26,343 bases of DNA. It comes from CAJKWP01 sp964554475. GTDB lineage: Bacteria > Bacillota > Clostridia > Christensenellales > UBA1242. The DNA is taken from NCBI GenBank assembly GCA_964554475.1, contig CAZKOT010000014.1:1-26343 (forward strand), in the 5' to 3' direction. The stretch's first letter is position 1. Each line of letters starts with the position of its first letter. Under the pieces are notes generated by a model, which was given only the letters and a program-made list of their open reading frames with translations, did no database searches and had not been told where the DNA came from. Below, piece by piece: positions 7,686-15,977 of the stretch. Position numbers and translations under genes: made by a program.

Positions 7686-8864
7686 ATGAATTTCAAAAAA
7701 CAAATTTTTGGTTTTTTAGATATGTTAAGATTTAAAAAAATGGCTTTGAAAAGAAGAAGTGTATTTGAAAAAGGTTCTTCAAATCCCCTTCCGCAAGATT
7801 ACAAGGTAAATGAATTGTCAAGAAAACTTCATCCTTCTGTCCAATTTGCAAAATTAAAAGAAATAAGAAAAGAAACTTCTGACACAAAAACATTTGTTTT
7901 TGAACCTTACGGAAAAACAAAATCTTTTGCTTTTTTTAGAGCAGGACAATACATTACATTAACTGCAAGATTTGATGAAATTATTCAAACCCGTCCCTTT
8001 TCAATTTCAAGCAGTCCAAAACAAGCAATAAATGGAATTTATGAATTAACCATTAAACGTGAAGGCAAATTGAGTTGCTACATGGTTGACAAAGCAAAAG
8101 TGGGAGACATTTTTGAACTTGGAGAGCCTTGGGGAGAATTTTACTACGAGCCTGCTAGGGACAAAAAGCATATAGTTGCAATTGGCGGAGGAAGCGGAAT
8201 TACGCCCTTTCTTTCAATTGCAAAGGCAATTGAAGAAGAAAGCGAAAATTTTAAGTTAACAATTTTTTTTGGTTCAAAAACGGAAAAAGACATTATACAA
8301 AAAAAATTTTTTGATGGTTTAAAAAATGAGAAAATTAAAGTTGTTCATGTTTTAAGCAATGAGAAAAAAGAAAAATACGAAAATGGATTTATAACTGGTG
8401 ATTTAATAAAAAAATATGTTAAAGACGAATTTTCTGTAATGATGTGCGGGCCAACAATAATGTATGATTTTTTAGAAAAAGAATTAGCAAAACTCAAAAT
8501 TGAAAGTAGCTATATACGCAAGGAACTAAACAGTATTAAAAGTTTAAAAATTGAAAAACCTAAATCTTACAAATTAACTGTTAAAATTAGGGACGAAAAA
8601 TATACAGTTCCTTGTTTTGAAAACGAAACATTGCTTGTTGCACTTGAAAAAGCTGGAATTAAAGCACCAAACAAATGCCGAAGCGGTGTTTGCGGTTACT
8701 GCCACAGCAAGTTAATTAGTGGAAAAATCTACGTTAACAAAGAAGACGAGCATAGAAGAGAAGCTGACATAAAATTTGGATACATTCATCCTTGTGCAAC
8801 ATTTCCAAAAAGCGACATCGAAATTGATGTTCCAAAAGCGCCAAGTGTTCCGAAACAAATATAA
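7686..8864 (+). CDS. Ferredoxin-NAD(P)H reductase fused to a plant-type 2Fe-2S ferredoxin
   Basis: A 392-residue electron-transfer protein. Residues 1-50 form a basic N-terminal extension. An FAD-binding domain follows with RPFSISSS (103-110), then an NAD(P)-binding domain with GGGSGITP (167-174) and MMCGP (252-256). Last is a [2Fe-2S] domain with ligands C331, C336, C339 and C370 (CRSGVCGYC and HPC). This order, reductase first and ferredoxin last, is found in Hcr and in phthalate-dioxygenase-type reductases. It should move electrons one at a time from NAD(P)H via FAD to the cluster, and then to a partner. The obvious partner is the flavoprotein encoded immediately before it with zero spacing and a GGAGG ribosome binding site. 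No oxygenase or Hcp gene is adjacent. Confidence 0.9.
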   Translation: MNFKKQIFGFLDMLRFKKMALKRRSVFEKGSSNPLPQDYKVNELSRKLHPSVQFAKLKEIRKETSDTKTFVFEPYGKTKSFAFFRAGQYITLTARFDEIIQTRPFSISSSPKQAINGIYELTIKREGKLSCYMVDKAKVGDIFELGEPWGEFYYEPARDKKHIVAIGGGSGITPFLSIAKAIEEESENFKLTIFFGSKTEKDIIQKKFFDGLKNEKIKVVHVLSNEKKEKYENGFITGDLIKKYVKDEFSVMMCGPTIMYDFLEKELAKLKIESSYIRKELNSIKSLKIEKPKSYKLTVKIRDEKYTVPCFENETLLVALEKAGIKAPNKCRSGVCGYCHSKLISGKIYVNKEDEHRREADIKFGYIHPCATFPKSDIEIDVPKAPSVPKQI

Positions 8865-8894
8865 TATTTTTAAAATTTTCACTTTGTGAAACTT

Positions 8895-8922
8895 AAAAAA
8901 ACGAAAAATTTTTCGTTTTTTT
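8895..8922. terminator. Bidirectional terminator between the redox operon and rpe
   Basis: A perfect 28-bp palindrome: A7-CG-A5 followed by T5-CG-T7. It ends in a T run on either strand, and lies between convergent genes, 30 bases after one stop codon and 28 before the other. Confidence 0.8.
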
Positions 8923-8949
8923 ATATATTCTGCAAACTAAAATAAATTA

Positions 8950-9618
8950 TTAATCACAATTTTTTAATTCCCTAATCGCTTCTACCCTATTTTTGCTGTT
9001 AAAAACAAAACTGCCACTTACTATAATATCAACACCACTTTCAAAAAGTTTTTTTGCAATTTCGGGTACAATTCCCCCATCAACAGAAATTTTTGTTTTG
9101 GGATTATATTTTTTAATCAAAGTTTTTAATTCTATAACTCGATCAAATGTTTCGAATAAAAATTTTTGTCCGCTTTTTCCAGGTTCAACACTATTAATTA
9201 AAATCATATCACAAAAAGGTAAAAATTGCTCTGCCACATTAATGGGTGTTGAAGGTTTAATGCTAACACCTGCTAAAATCCCTTTTTCTCTAATATGTTT
9301 TAAAATTTTAATTAATTTTTTAACATTCTTAAAAACCTCGTAATGAATAGTTAAAATGTTTGGACCTGCTTTTAGGTATTCGTTTAATTTTCTACCCAAA
9401 TCAATTGTCATTAAATGAACATCCAATAATATTGCTGTGTTATCATTAATTTTTTTTATTAAGTCAGCAGAAAGATTTTTTCGCTTAACAAATATTCCAT
9501 CCATAACATCACAATGCAAAAAATCAGCAATTCCTGTCACCTCTTTTGCATAAGCAATTAATTCTTCTTCAGTTTTTACAAGGTCTGCTGAAACCGAAAC
9601 TAATCTGGTTTTATTCAT
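8950..9618 (-). CDS. rpe: Ribulose-phosphate 3-epimerase
   Basis: A 222-residue TIM-barrel enzyme that interconverts ribulose 5-phosphate and xylulose 5-phosphate in the pentose phosphate pathway. The metal ligands and catalytic acids are visible: H35 and D37 in LHCDVMDG (34-41), H68 in DVHLM, and D180 in SVDGGI. The phosphate-binding loop reads VEPGKSGQKF (144-153), where the family usually has NPGFGGQ, a modest divergence. The last loop is IVSGSFVF, also typical. It lies downstream of rsgA on the same strand, the order known from Bacillus and many Bacillota, though with a 203-base gap. The start has AAAGGAAA upstream. Confidence 0.92.
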   Translation of the reverse strand: MNKTRLVSVSADLVKTEEELIAYAKEVTGIADFLHCDVMDGIFVKRKNLSADLIKKINDNTAILLDVHLMTIDLGRKLNEYLKAGPNILTIHYEVFKNVKKLIKILKHIREKGILAGVSIKPSTPINVAEQFLPFCDMILINSVEPGKSGQKFLFETFDRVIELKTLIKKYNPKTKISVDGGIVPEIAKKLFESGVDIIVSGSFVFNSKNRVEAIRELKNCD

Positions 9619-9821
9619 TATTTTTTTTCCTTTAATAAAATATAATTTTATATGAGAAATATATAGAAATAAAAGTGAGTTAATAAAAATGAATAAGTTA
9701 TAAATGAAGTGATAAATTTATAGTCCGCTTGCAATGTGTTTTAAATATATTTGCATATCCGCATTTTATATAATTTAATAATCCTTTATTTTGTTAATCG
9801 TTCCATATCATATCTTAATTC

Positions 9822-10709
9822 TTACCCATGGTTTTTAACCCATTCTTCTCTTAATATTTCAAAAATATTTAAGTATCTTTCATATCTTCCTCTGTCAAGT
9901 TTTTTTCTCTCAACTGCGTTTCTTACCTCGCATTCAGTAATAGGTTCATTGGTGTGTGTGCAGGATTTAAACTTACATTTGTCATGAAAAGGTAAAAAAT
10001 CTGGATAGTAATAACATAAAGAAAAATATGTCGTTGGTAAAAATTTTTCATTAAGTTTTGAAAAACCGGGCGTATCCGCTAAATAAGTATTTTTATTTAA
10101 TTGGTAAAGCTGATTAATCCTTGTAGTATGCTTACCTTTTTCAATTTTTTGAGAAAGAACACCGATTGCAGCGGTAGCTTTTGGGAAAATTGCATTAACC
10201 AAAGCAGATTTTCCCGCTCCCGACTGCCCTGCAAAAGCAGAAATTTTTTTCTTTAAAATTTTTTTTAAATTATTTAAGTTTTTTCTTTTTTTTGCACTGA
10301 CAAAAATAATTTCGCAAACATTTTTATAGGCAAATTTAATTTCTTTCATAAATTTTTTTTCGCAAATGTCAAGTTTATTAACGCAGAGCACAGGTTTAAT
10401 TTTACTAAAGAAACAAAAAAGAATTAATTTGTCAACAATGGAAAATGCAGGAGTAGGAACCGGCGCAATTGTAATGATAAGCTGTGAAAGATTTGCAATT
10501 GGTGGTCTTATTAAAAGATTTTCACGCTCAAGAACTTTTTCAATGGTTTTTTCTTCAAAATCAACCAAAACTTCATCCCCAACAAAAACTCCATTAGTTT
10601 TAAGATTTCCACGTGCAAAAAAATTCTCACTTCCTTTTGAAGTTTTCACAACAAAACTATTTGAAATTTTTTTAACTATAATGCCATTTAAAAATTTTTC
10701 ATTTATCAT
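9822..10709 (-). CDS. rsgA: Ribosome small-subunit GTPase RsgA
   Basis: A 295-residue circularly permuted GTPase that helps late maturation of the 30S subunit. The order of motifs is the permuted one: NKLD (G4, 111-114), GQSGAGKS (G1, 161-168), KGKHTT (switch I, 191-196) and DTPGF (G3, 212-216). An N-terminal OB fold covers residues 1-70, and the C-terminal zinc site is C245, C250, H252 and C260. Its ATG overlaps the end of fmt by 11 bases, so the two are probably translationally coupled. The next 200 bases downstream show no clear terminator hairpin before rpe. Confidence 0.95.
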   Translation of the reverse strand: MINEKFLNGIIVKKISNSFVVKTSKGSENFFARGNLKTNGVFVGDEVLVDFEEKTIEKVLERENLLIRPPIANLSQLIITIAPVPTPAFSIVDKLILFCFFSKIKPVLCVNKLDICEKKFMKEIKFAYKNVCEIIFVSAKKRKNLNNLKKILKKKISAFAGQSGAGKSALVNAIFPKATAAIGVLSQKIEKGKHTTRINQLYQLNKNTYLADTPGFSKLNEKFLPTTYFSLCYYYPDFLPFHDKCKFKSCTHTNEPITECEVRNAVERKKLDRGRYERYLNIFEILREEWVKNHG

Positions 10710-11637
10710 CTTTTATTAAATTTCCACCTATTTCCATTTTCTTACCATTTAAATAGCTTTTTGCACTCATTGTTTTTCCTCCCGCCGCCACAAGAGAAAC
10801 AATTTCAACATTGCCATTTCCGCAAGCAACAACAAGTCCATCTTTCGGTGAAGAAAAAATTATTTCTCCTGGCTTTGCTCCTTGTTTTTCTTTATCACTT
10901 ACTTTTGCTGAAATTGCTTTAAAAATTTGATTTTTGTAAACAAAATGGGCACTGGGATCGGGATTATATGCTCTAATGAAATTACAAACCTCTTCAGCAC
11001 TTTTTGAAAAATCAATTTTTGTTGTGTCATTTTTAAGCATTTTTGTAAAAGTTGCTTCGGCATGGTTTTGTTTTTTGAAAACCGCTTTTCCCTCTTCAAT
11101 TAAATCAAGAGCTTTAACAACTAACTTTCCACCCAAATGAGCAAGTTTTGTCATTAATGTTTGAGTGTTATCTTCAGGGGCAATTTCAATTTCTTCACTT
11201 AAAAAAATATCCCCATCATCAATTCCTATATTTGTTCTCATAATTGTTACACCAGTTTTTTTCTCTCCATTTAATAGGGCATATTGAACTGGTGCGGGTC
11301 CTCTATACTTCGGAAGTAATGAACCGTGAACATTTAAAACAGGAGCAATATTTAAAATTTCTTGTGATAAAATTTGCCCAAAAGAAGCAGTTACCATTAT
11401 ATCTGGTTTTAATTTTTTTAATAATTCAACTCCTTCAAGTCTGATTTTTGAAAATTGAAAAACTGGAATACAATTCTCTTGTGCAAAGGTTTTTACACAA
11501 GGAGGGGTCAACTTATTTCCACGTCCACATTTTTTGTCATTTGAACAAATTGCAGCAATTACTTTATGTCTTGATTTTAAAATGTATTCAAGACATATCT
11601 TTCCAAAATCTGGTGTTCCTAAAAAAACAACTTTCAT
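10699..11637 (-). CDS. fmt: Methionyl-tRNA formyltransferase
   Basis: 312 residues, a normal length. It formylates Met-tRNA(fMet) with 10-formyl-tetrahydrofolate for initiation. The N-terminal domain begins MKVVFLGTPDF and contains the catalytic N102, H104 and D140, in LNVHGSLLPKYRGPAP and GIDDGD. The C-terminal OB-fold domain is present. A longer frame reaches 11685, but the ATG at 11637 is chosen: it gives the canonical N terminus and has AAGGAG eight bases upstream. It sits between def and rsgA; def would later remove the formyl group added here. Confidence 0.96.
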   Translation of the reverse strand: MKVVFLGTPDFGKICLEYILKSRHKVIAAICSNDKKCGRGNKLTPPCVKTFAQENCIPVFQFSKIRLEGVELLKKLKPDIMVTASFGQILSQEILNIAPVLNVHGSLLPKYRGPAPVQYALLNGEKKTGVTIMRTNIGIDDGDIFLSEEIEIAPEDNTQTLMTKLAHLGGKLVVKALDLIEEGKAVFKKQNHAEATFTKMLKNDTTKIDFSKSAEEVCNFIRAYNPDPSAHFVYKNQIFKAISAKVSDKEKQGAKPGEIIFSSPKDGLVVACGNGNVEIVSLVAAGGKTMSAKSYLNGKKMEIGGNLIKDDK

Positions 11638-11705
11638 TCTGCTCCTTTTTATTTGTTTTACCATTTCGAGCCGAATTTTACACAATTATTAGTTATATAT
11701 TGTTA

Positions 11706-12173
11706 TTATTTTTCATTTCCATTTTTATAGGTAACTTTCTTAATTTTATCAATGAACAAAACTCCCTTTAAATGGTCAGTTTCATGACTTACGCATCTTG
11801 CATAATCATCTTCACAAGCAAAACAAAAAGGAACTCCAAACCTATCCTGAGCATTAACAACAACTTTTTCTGGTCGTATAACTTCTCCGCGAAGTTTTGG
11901 AACACTCAAACATCCTTCTTCTTTACATTGTGTCCCAATTTCATTTGTTATAATGGGATTAACAAATTCCATTTTCATATTGTTTATGTCAACAATAAAT
12001 ATTCTTTTCAACACCCCTATTTGAACTGCGGCAAGCCCCATTCCTTTTCTCGCATTCAAACTATCCCACATGTCATCTAACAATTCATGCAAGTCTTTGT
12101 CAAAATTTAAAATTGGTTTTGAAATTTTTCGTAGTATTTCATCCCCTTCTGTAACAATGTTCCTAACTGCCAT
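11706..12173 (-). CDS. def: Peptide deformylase
   Basis: 155 residues. It removes the N-formyl group from nascent proteins, using an Fe(II) or Zn ion. All three family motifs are present: GMGLAAVQ (44-51), EGCLS (86-90) and HETDH (130-134). The metal ligands are C88, H130 and H134, with E131 as catalytic base. The short length and motif variants fit type I enzymes. The ribosome binding site AGGAG is built from the stop codon of priA (TAG, 12184-12186), so translation of def is probably coupled to that of priA. Confidence 0.96.
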   Translation of the reverse strand: MAVRNIVTEGDEILRKISKPILNFDKDLHELLDDMWDSLNARKGMGLAAVQIGVLKRIFIVDINNMKMEFVNPIITNEIGTQCKEEGCLSVPKLRGEVIRPEKVVVNAQDRFGVPFCFACEDDYARCVSHETDHLKGVLFIDKIKKVTYKNGNEK

Positions 12174-12183
12174 TCCATTTCTC

Positions 12184-14397
12184 CTAGCTTAAATTTTGAG
12201 GATTAATTTCAATAAATATGTTAACTTTTTGAATTTTGACCTCATTTATGATTTTATAAATTTTTTGTAAAATTGTTTCTTCGGCCGACTTTGTAATTCT
12301 CATCAAAATCTGATATCGAAACTTTTTCTTAACTCGTGTTATTGGTGATTTCATTGCATCAAGATAATAAAAATCACTTTTGCAACTTTCTGAAAAAGTA
12401 ACAATTTTGTAAAAACAATCTTTAATTGTCTCTTTTAAAAGAATATCATTTTCTGAAGAAAAAAGCAACCTAATAATTTGTGAAAAAGGGGGAAAATGGG
12501 TCGTTTCACGTAAATTTATTTCTTTTGAATAAAATCCCTTGAAATCATAATTGCTTGCAAAGCGATAAACATAATGTTTTGGCACATAAGATTGTAAAAT
12601 AACATTTCCTTCATTTTCGTCTCTTCCCGCCCTTCCACTCATTTGCGTTATTAATTGAAAAGTTCGTTCTGAACTTTTGTAATCGGAATGAAAAAGACTT
12701 TGATCTGCATCAACAATTCCAACAAAAGTTACATCCTTAAAATCATGTCCTTTTGCAATCATTTGTGTTCCAACTAAAACAGCAGGCATTGAAAGTGAAA
12801 ATTCTTTTAAAATTTTTTGATGTGCGTTTTTATTTCTTGTGGTGTCATTATCCATTCTTAAAATTTTTAATTCGGGAAAAATTTTTGCAAGTTCGCTAAC
12901 AACTCTTTCAGTTCCAACCGCACCTTTTTTTATTGAATTACTATGACAATTTGGACAATTTGTTAAAACTTTAAATGATTTATTGCAAAAATGACATTTA
13001 AGTTTTTCTTCACTTTTATGATAAACAAGTGAAACATCACAATCAGAACATTTTGCAACATATCCGCATTCACGACACATCATAAAAGAACTAAAGCCTC
13101 GGCGATTAACAAAAAGCATTGCCTGTTTTTTTTCCTCAACACATTTTTTTAATCCCGCTAACAAATGTCTGGAAAAAATTCCATCGTTGCCTTCACGTAA
13201 TTCACTAAGCATGTCAACAATTTGAATTTTTGGTAATTCTTTTTTATTAACTCGAGATGGTAATTGTAAAAGCTTGTAATTACCTACATTTGTTTGATAA
13301 TAACTTTCTATACTGGGTGTAGCACTTCCTAAAACAAGAGGACAGTTATTATAATTTTTACGAAAAGTTGCAATAGAAAGTGTACTATAACGAGGATTGC
13401 TTTCACTGTTATAACTTGAATCATGTTCTTCGTCAATAATAATCAAACCCAAATTTTCAAGCGGGGCAAAAATTGCACTTCGAGCTCCAACAACAATTTG
13501 AGCCTGCTTATTTATTATTCTTGACCATTCATCGAAACGTTCTCCCGCCGAAAGTCCACTATGAAGAATTGCAACAGATGTACCAAAACGCTCTTCAAGT
13601 GAGGACAGCATTTGAGGAGTTAACGAAATTTCAGGAACAAGAAGTATTGCTGTTTTTTGCTCTTTTATGATTTTACTAATTGCCCTCATGTAAACTTCTG
13701 TTTTTCCACTTCCGGTTACTCCATGTAATAAGTATGTTTGATTTTGAAATTTTGTAATTTCTAAAACAGCTTCTTCTTGTTTTTCTGTTAATGTAATTTT
13801 TTTTGAAATAGCTGGATCAAACTTTGGTCTACGATAAACATTTTTAACAATTTCTTTTAAAACCCCATCATTTTTAAGTTTTTTAACACTTTGCTGTGAA
13901 AATTCCTTGTTTATTATATGTTGAAATTCTCTTTTTTTAATTTCAAAAAAATCAATCAATCTAAAAACTGCAGTTGAATTTTTTCGCAGACTTTTTCTAT
14001 ACTCGTCTAAATTAATTTCGCTATTTAACTCTAAAATTATTTTACTTAATTTTTTAACCTTGCCCTCACGTAATTCACTCGGCAAAAACAAACGCAAAAC
14101 ATCAATGTATTTTAAATTATATTGCTTTGTCAAATAATACATTAATTTAATTCGCTCATCATTTAAAACCGCAAAATCATCAATGGACGCAATAACATCT
14201 TTAATTTTTTCTCTATCATAATTACTATTTTCTTTTATCTTGATTATGTAACCTTCAATTTGACGATTACCAAAAGGTACCAAAACTCTTGTTCCAACTT
14301 CAATCGGTATTGTTAGATGATAATCAAAAACTTTATCGACATTTGAATTTGCAATATCGACAATCACTTCGGCATATAAATTTTTTTCCACTTCCAA
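12184..14397 (-). CDS. priA: Primosomal replication restart helicase PriA
   Basis: A 737-residue superfamily 2 helicase that reloads the replisome at stalled forks. Visible in order: the N-terminal 3'-binding domain (about 1-105), helicase domain with GVTGSGKT (Walker A, 226-233), DEEH (322-325) and GSATPS (357-362), then a zinc-binding region with eight cysteines (C441, C444, C450, C453, C468, C471, C481, C484) and a C-terminal helicase lobe with QMSGRAGR. The start is a TTG at 14397: GAGGT lies five to nine bases before it, while the GTG two codons later has no better signal. A strong promoter is just upstream. Confidence 0.96.
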   Translation of the reverse strand: MEVEKNLYAEVIVDIANSNVDKVFDYHLTIPIEVGTRVLVPFGNRQIEGYIIKIKENSNYDREKIKDVIASIDDFAVLNDERIKLMYYLTKQYNLKYIDVLRLFLPSELREGKVKKLSKIILELNSEINLDEYRKSLRKNSTAVFRLIDFFEIKKREFQHIINKEFSQQSVKKLKNDGVLKEIVKNVYRRPKFDPAISKKITLTEKQEEAVLEITKFQNQTYLLHGVTGSGKTEVYMRAISKIIKEQKTAILLVPEISLTPQMLSSLEERFGTSVAILHSGLSAGERFDEWSRIINKQAQIVVGARSAIFAPLENLGLIIIDEEHDSSYNSESNPRYSTLSIATFRKNYNNCPLVLGSATPSIESYYQTNVGNYKLLQLPSRVNKKELPKIQIVDMLSELREGNDGIFSRHLLAGLKKCVEEKKQAMLFVNRRGFSSFMMCRECGYVAKCSDCDVSLVYHKSEEKLKCHFCNKSFKVLTNCPNCHSNSIKKGAVGTERVVSELAKIFPELKILRMDNDTTRNKNAHQKILKEFSLSMPAVLVGTQMIAKGHDFKDVTFVGIVDADQSLFHSDYKSSERTFQLITQMSGRAGRDENEGNVILQSYVPKHYVYRFASNYDFKGFYSKEINLRETTHFPPFSQIIRLLFSSENDILLKETIKDCFYKIVTFSESCKSDFYYLDAMKSPITRVKKKFRYQILMRITKSAEETILQKIYKIINEVKIQKVNIFIEINPQNLS

Positions 14398-14426
14398 ATA
14401 TACCTCAATAAATAATGCTTTTTTTT

Positions 14427-14455
14427 AGTATAACAATATAAACAAAAAATGACAA
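14427..14455 (-). promoter_or_regulatory. SigA-type promoter of priA
   Basis: On the minus strand TTGTCA (14455-14450), 17 bases, TATACT (14432-14427). Expected transcription start is near 14420, about 23 bases before the TTG start codon. The direct repeat CAATTGACAAA, present twice between about 14453 and 14478 on the plus strand, includes the -35 region, so it may be an operator. Confidence 0.7.
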
Positions 14456-14558
14456 TTGACAAACATCAATTGACAAATTTTTAGTCGGTAGGAATTTTAA
14501 ATCAAAAAAACTATTTTAAAAAAGCATAATGATTATTATCTTTATGTTGTTTAATTTT

Positions 14559-14768
14559 TTATTTATCATCATTATTTGAAACATCAGCAACAATTTTACC
14601 GTCATAAATTTCATGAGCAGCCCAACTGACAGATTTTATTTCACTTTTTTCAAGTTCAGCAGGAATGCGTTTTTCTAATTCCTTTGCACGTTTTGCAATT
14701 ATTATTGAAAGTAAGTACTTATTGCCAATTTTTTTTTCCAATTCATCTATTGGAGGAAGTATCATCAT
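14559..14768 (-). CDS. rpoZ: RNA polymerase omega subunit
   Basis: 69 residues. Omega helps fold and assemble the beta-prime subunit. The signature is clear though short: ILPPIDELEKKIGNKYLLSIIIAKRAKEL, followed by KSVSWAAHEIYDGKI, matching the family pattern of a KY..A.KRA helix and a later A.EI helix. A GTG at 14777 opens the frame, but the GGTG there is part of the ribosome binding site TTTGAGGTG, six bases before the ATG at 14768, which is therefore chosen. In Bacillus rpoZ lies just before coaBC and priA; here coaBC is absent and priA follows directly. Confidence 0.85.
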   Translation of the reverse strand: MMILPPIDELEKKIGNKYLLSIIIAKRAKELEKRIPAELEKSEIKSVSWAAHEIYDGKIVADVSNNDDK

Positions 14769-14797
14769 AAAATTCACCTCAAATTAATTATGTTGTG

Positions 14798-14826
14798 ATT
14801 ATAGCACAAACAAAAGTTTTTGTGAA
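14798..14826 (-). promoter_or_regulatory. SigA-type promoter of rpoZ, extended -10
   Basis: On the minus strand TTCACA (14826-14821), 17 bases, TATAAT (14803-14798), with the extended TGC directly before the -10. It is the best promoter match in the window. The first 38-bp direct repeat begins five bases upstream of the -35. Confidence 0.75.
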
Positions 14827-14830
14827 GAGA

Positions 14831-14868
14831 TTTTTATGAGAGACAATAAAATTTTTTAACGCGGACAC
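14831..14868 (+). repeat. 38-bp direct repeat, copy 1
   Basis: Starts TTTTTATGAGAGACAATAAA and ends TTAACGCGGACAC. It is identical to the copy at 15130-15167, 299 bases apart. Some similarity continues to the left of each copy (TGTGAAGAGA here, TGTGAGATAA there). It borders the rpoZ promoter. Confidence 0.9.
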
Positions 14869-14923
14869 GAAAAGCTTTGCATTTCTAGCCGCTAAAATTT
14901 TCTTTTCTCTCATACCCTCACAC

Positions 14924-15007
14924 GGTCAAACTTCGTTTGACCTAAAATGCTATCGCATTTTGTTCGTTTAAATTGCATGCAATTTAAACGAGTTCGGCTC
15001 GTTTTTT
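14924..15007. other. Cluster of four adjacent hairpins
   Basis: Four inverted repeats lie almost end to end: GGTCAAAC/GTTTGACC with a TTC loop (14924-14942); AAAATGC/GCATTTT with a TATC loop (14944-14961); a perfect 28-bp palindrome centred on TTGCATGCAA (14964-14991); and AAACGAG/CTCGTTT with loop TTCGG and T6 tail (14986-15007). The last two share bases, so they cannot form together. The last has terminator form on the plus strand. The rest of 14778-15169, outside the repeats and promoter, shows no gene. Confidence 0.8.
14986..15007 (+). terminator. Terminator-like hairpin of the cluster
   Basis: AAACGAG, loop TTCGG, CTCGTTT followed by TTT. On the minus strand the same stem is followed by only TTTAAATT, so a stronger terminator on the plus strand. 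Yet both flanking genes lie on the minus strand, so what it would terminate is unclear. Confidence 0.45.
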
Positions 15008-15129
15008 GATTAAGGTATTCGCTTAAATTTTTTTGGTTGAATAAAATCCAACCTTGAAAAATTTTCGCTCAGTTCTTTATAAGAAATTTATTTATTAAAA
15101 CAAAAATTTATTTTGTGAGATAATAAAAC

Positions 15130-15167
15130 TTTTTATGAGAGACAATAAAATTTTTTAACGCGGACAC
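15130..15167 (+). repeat. 38-bp direct repeat, copy 2
   Basis: Identical to 14831-14868. It ends two bases before the stop codon of the YtxC-like gene. The pair frames the hairpin cluster. Confidence 0.9.
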
Positions 15168-15169
15168 TT

Positions 15170-15931
15170 TTATGTATTTTGATGAGCTTCCATTTCCTCT
15201 CTTCGTTTTTTAAAAAACACTCGTTTGTCAAAAATTTTGCACAGTAATGAAATTTTCTCATCTTCGGTCTTGTCTGTATAAAAATTTATTTGACGAGGAG
15301 ATAGTCCTATTAATGACGATACAATGTCCTCTTCATCATTTAATTCAACTGTTTTGTCCATTCCATCAAAAACTTTATAATGCCCGTCTTCAAGATATAC
15401 ATTAATTGTATCATGCGTTATTTCCAGATTATCCACTAAAAATTTTAACAAATCAACAAAATTTTCATTACAGACCAAAAAGTAACCATTATCATTTGCA
15501 ATATTTGCAAGTTCGCCCCATTTATCACGGAGATTTTTTAATTTAAAATAATAAAAAGCTTCCAAATTTAAATTATTTTCAAGTTGTAATTCTTTTGAGA
15601 CTAGAAAAGCATCTGTTTCTTTATCAAAAGAAAGAAGTGCTTTTTTCAGTGCTTGATAATAAATTCCTTCTTTAATAGGTAATTTAAGTGTTTTTGTAAG
15701 AAAGTCTTGTTTAAAAAAAATACAAATTGCTTCAACAATACTATTGCTTGCAAAAATTTTCATTCTAGCTTCATTATACTCTTCACAAGCAATTAGAACT
15801 GTAATATTATCATTTTCTTCATGCTTTGTTATAATTGCACCAAAATTTGATGTTTCCATTTTTAAATTTTCAAAAATGAAGTCAGCAACTTTTTGCATAT
15901 CCTTTTTGACTTCTATACTCATCTCCCACAT
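15170..15931 (-). CDS. YtxC-like sporulation-associated protein
   Basis: 253 residues, no signal peptide. Overall layout and the C-terminal block DIVSSLIGLSPRQINFY, then LLCKIFDKRVFF, recall the YtxC family, which is found in endospore formers and has no defined biochemical role. The usual Cys-containing ending of YtxC proteins is replaced here by a charged tail. The match is by eye and weak over the N-terminal two thirds. The frame opens at 15964, but an ATG at 15931 with GAGGAG ten bases upstream is preferred; the upstream promoter would start transcription near 15970, leaving almost no leader for the longer form. Confidence 0.55.
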   Translation of the reverse strand: MWEMSIEVKKDMQKVADFIFENLKMETSNFGAIITKHEENDNITVLIACEEYNEARMKIFASNSIVEAICIFFKQDFLTKTLKLPIKEGIYYQALKKALLSFDKETDAFLVSKELQLENNLNLEAFYYFKLKNLRDKWGELANIANDNGYFLVCNENFVDLLKFLVDNLEITHDTINVYLEDGHYKVFDGMDKTVELNDEEDIVSSLIGLSPRQINFYTDKTEDEKISLLCKIFDKRVFFKKRREEMEAHQNT

Positions 15932-15977
15932 TATATCAAGTCTCCTCAAGTAAACCTTGAACATAGGTTACATTCGT

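Noticed and set aside
11638..11685. Upstream start for fmt
   Set aside because: The extra 16 residues are not part of the family, and the ribosome binding site lies between the two starts.
14453..14478. Repeated CAATTGACAAA as two promoters on the plus strand
   Set aside because: No plus-strand gene follows; on the minus strand it fits the priA -35 region.
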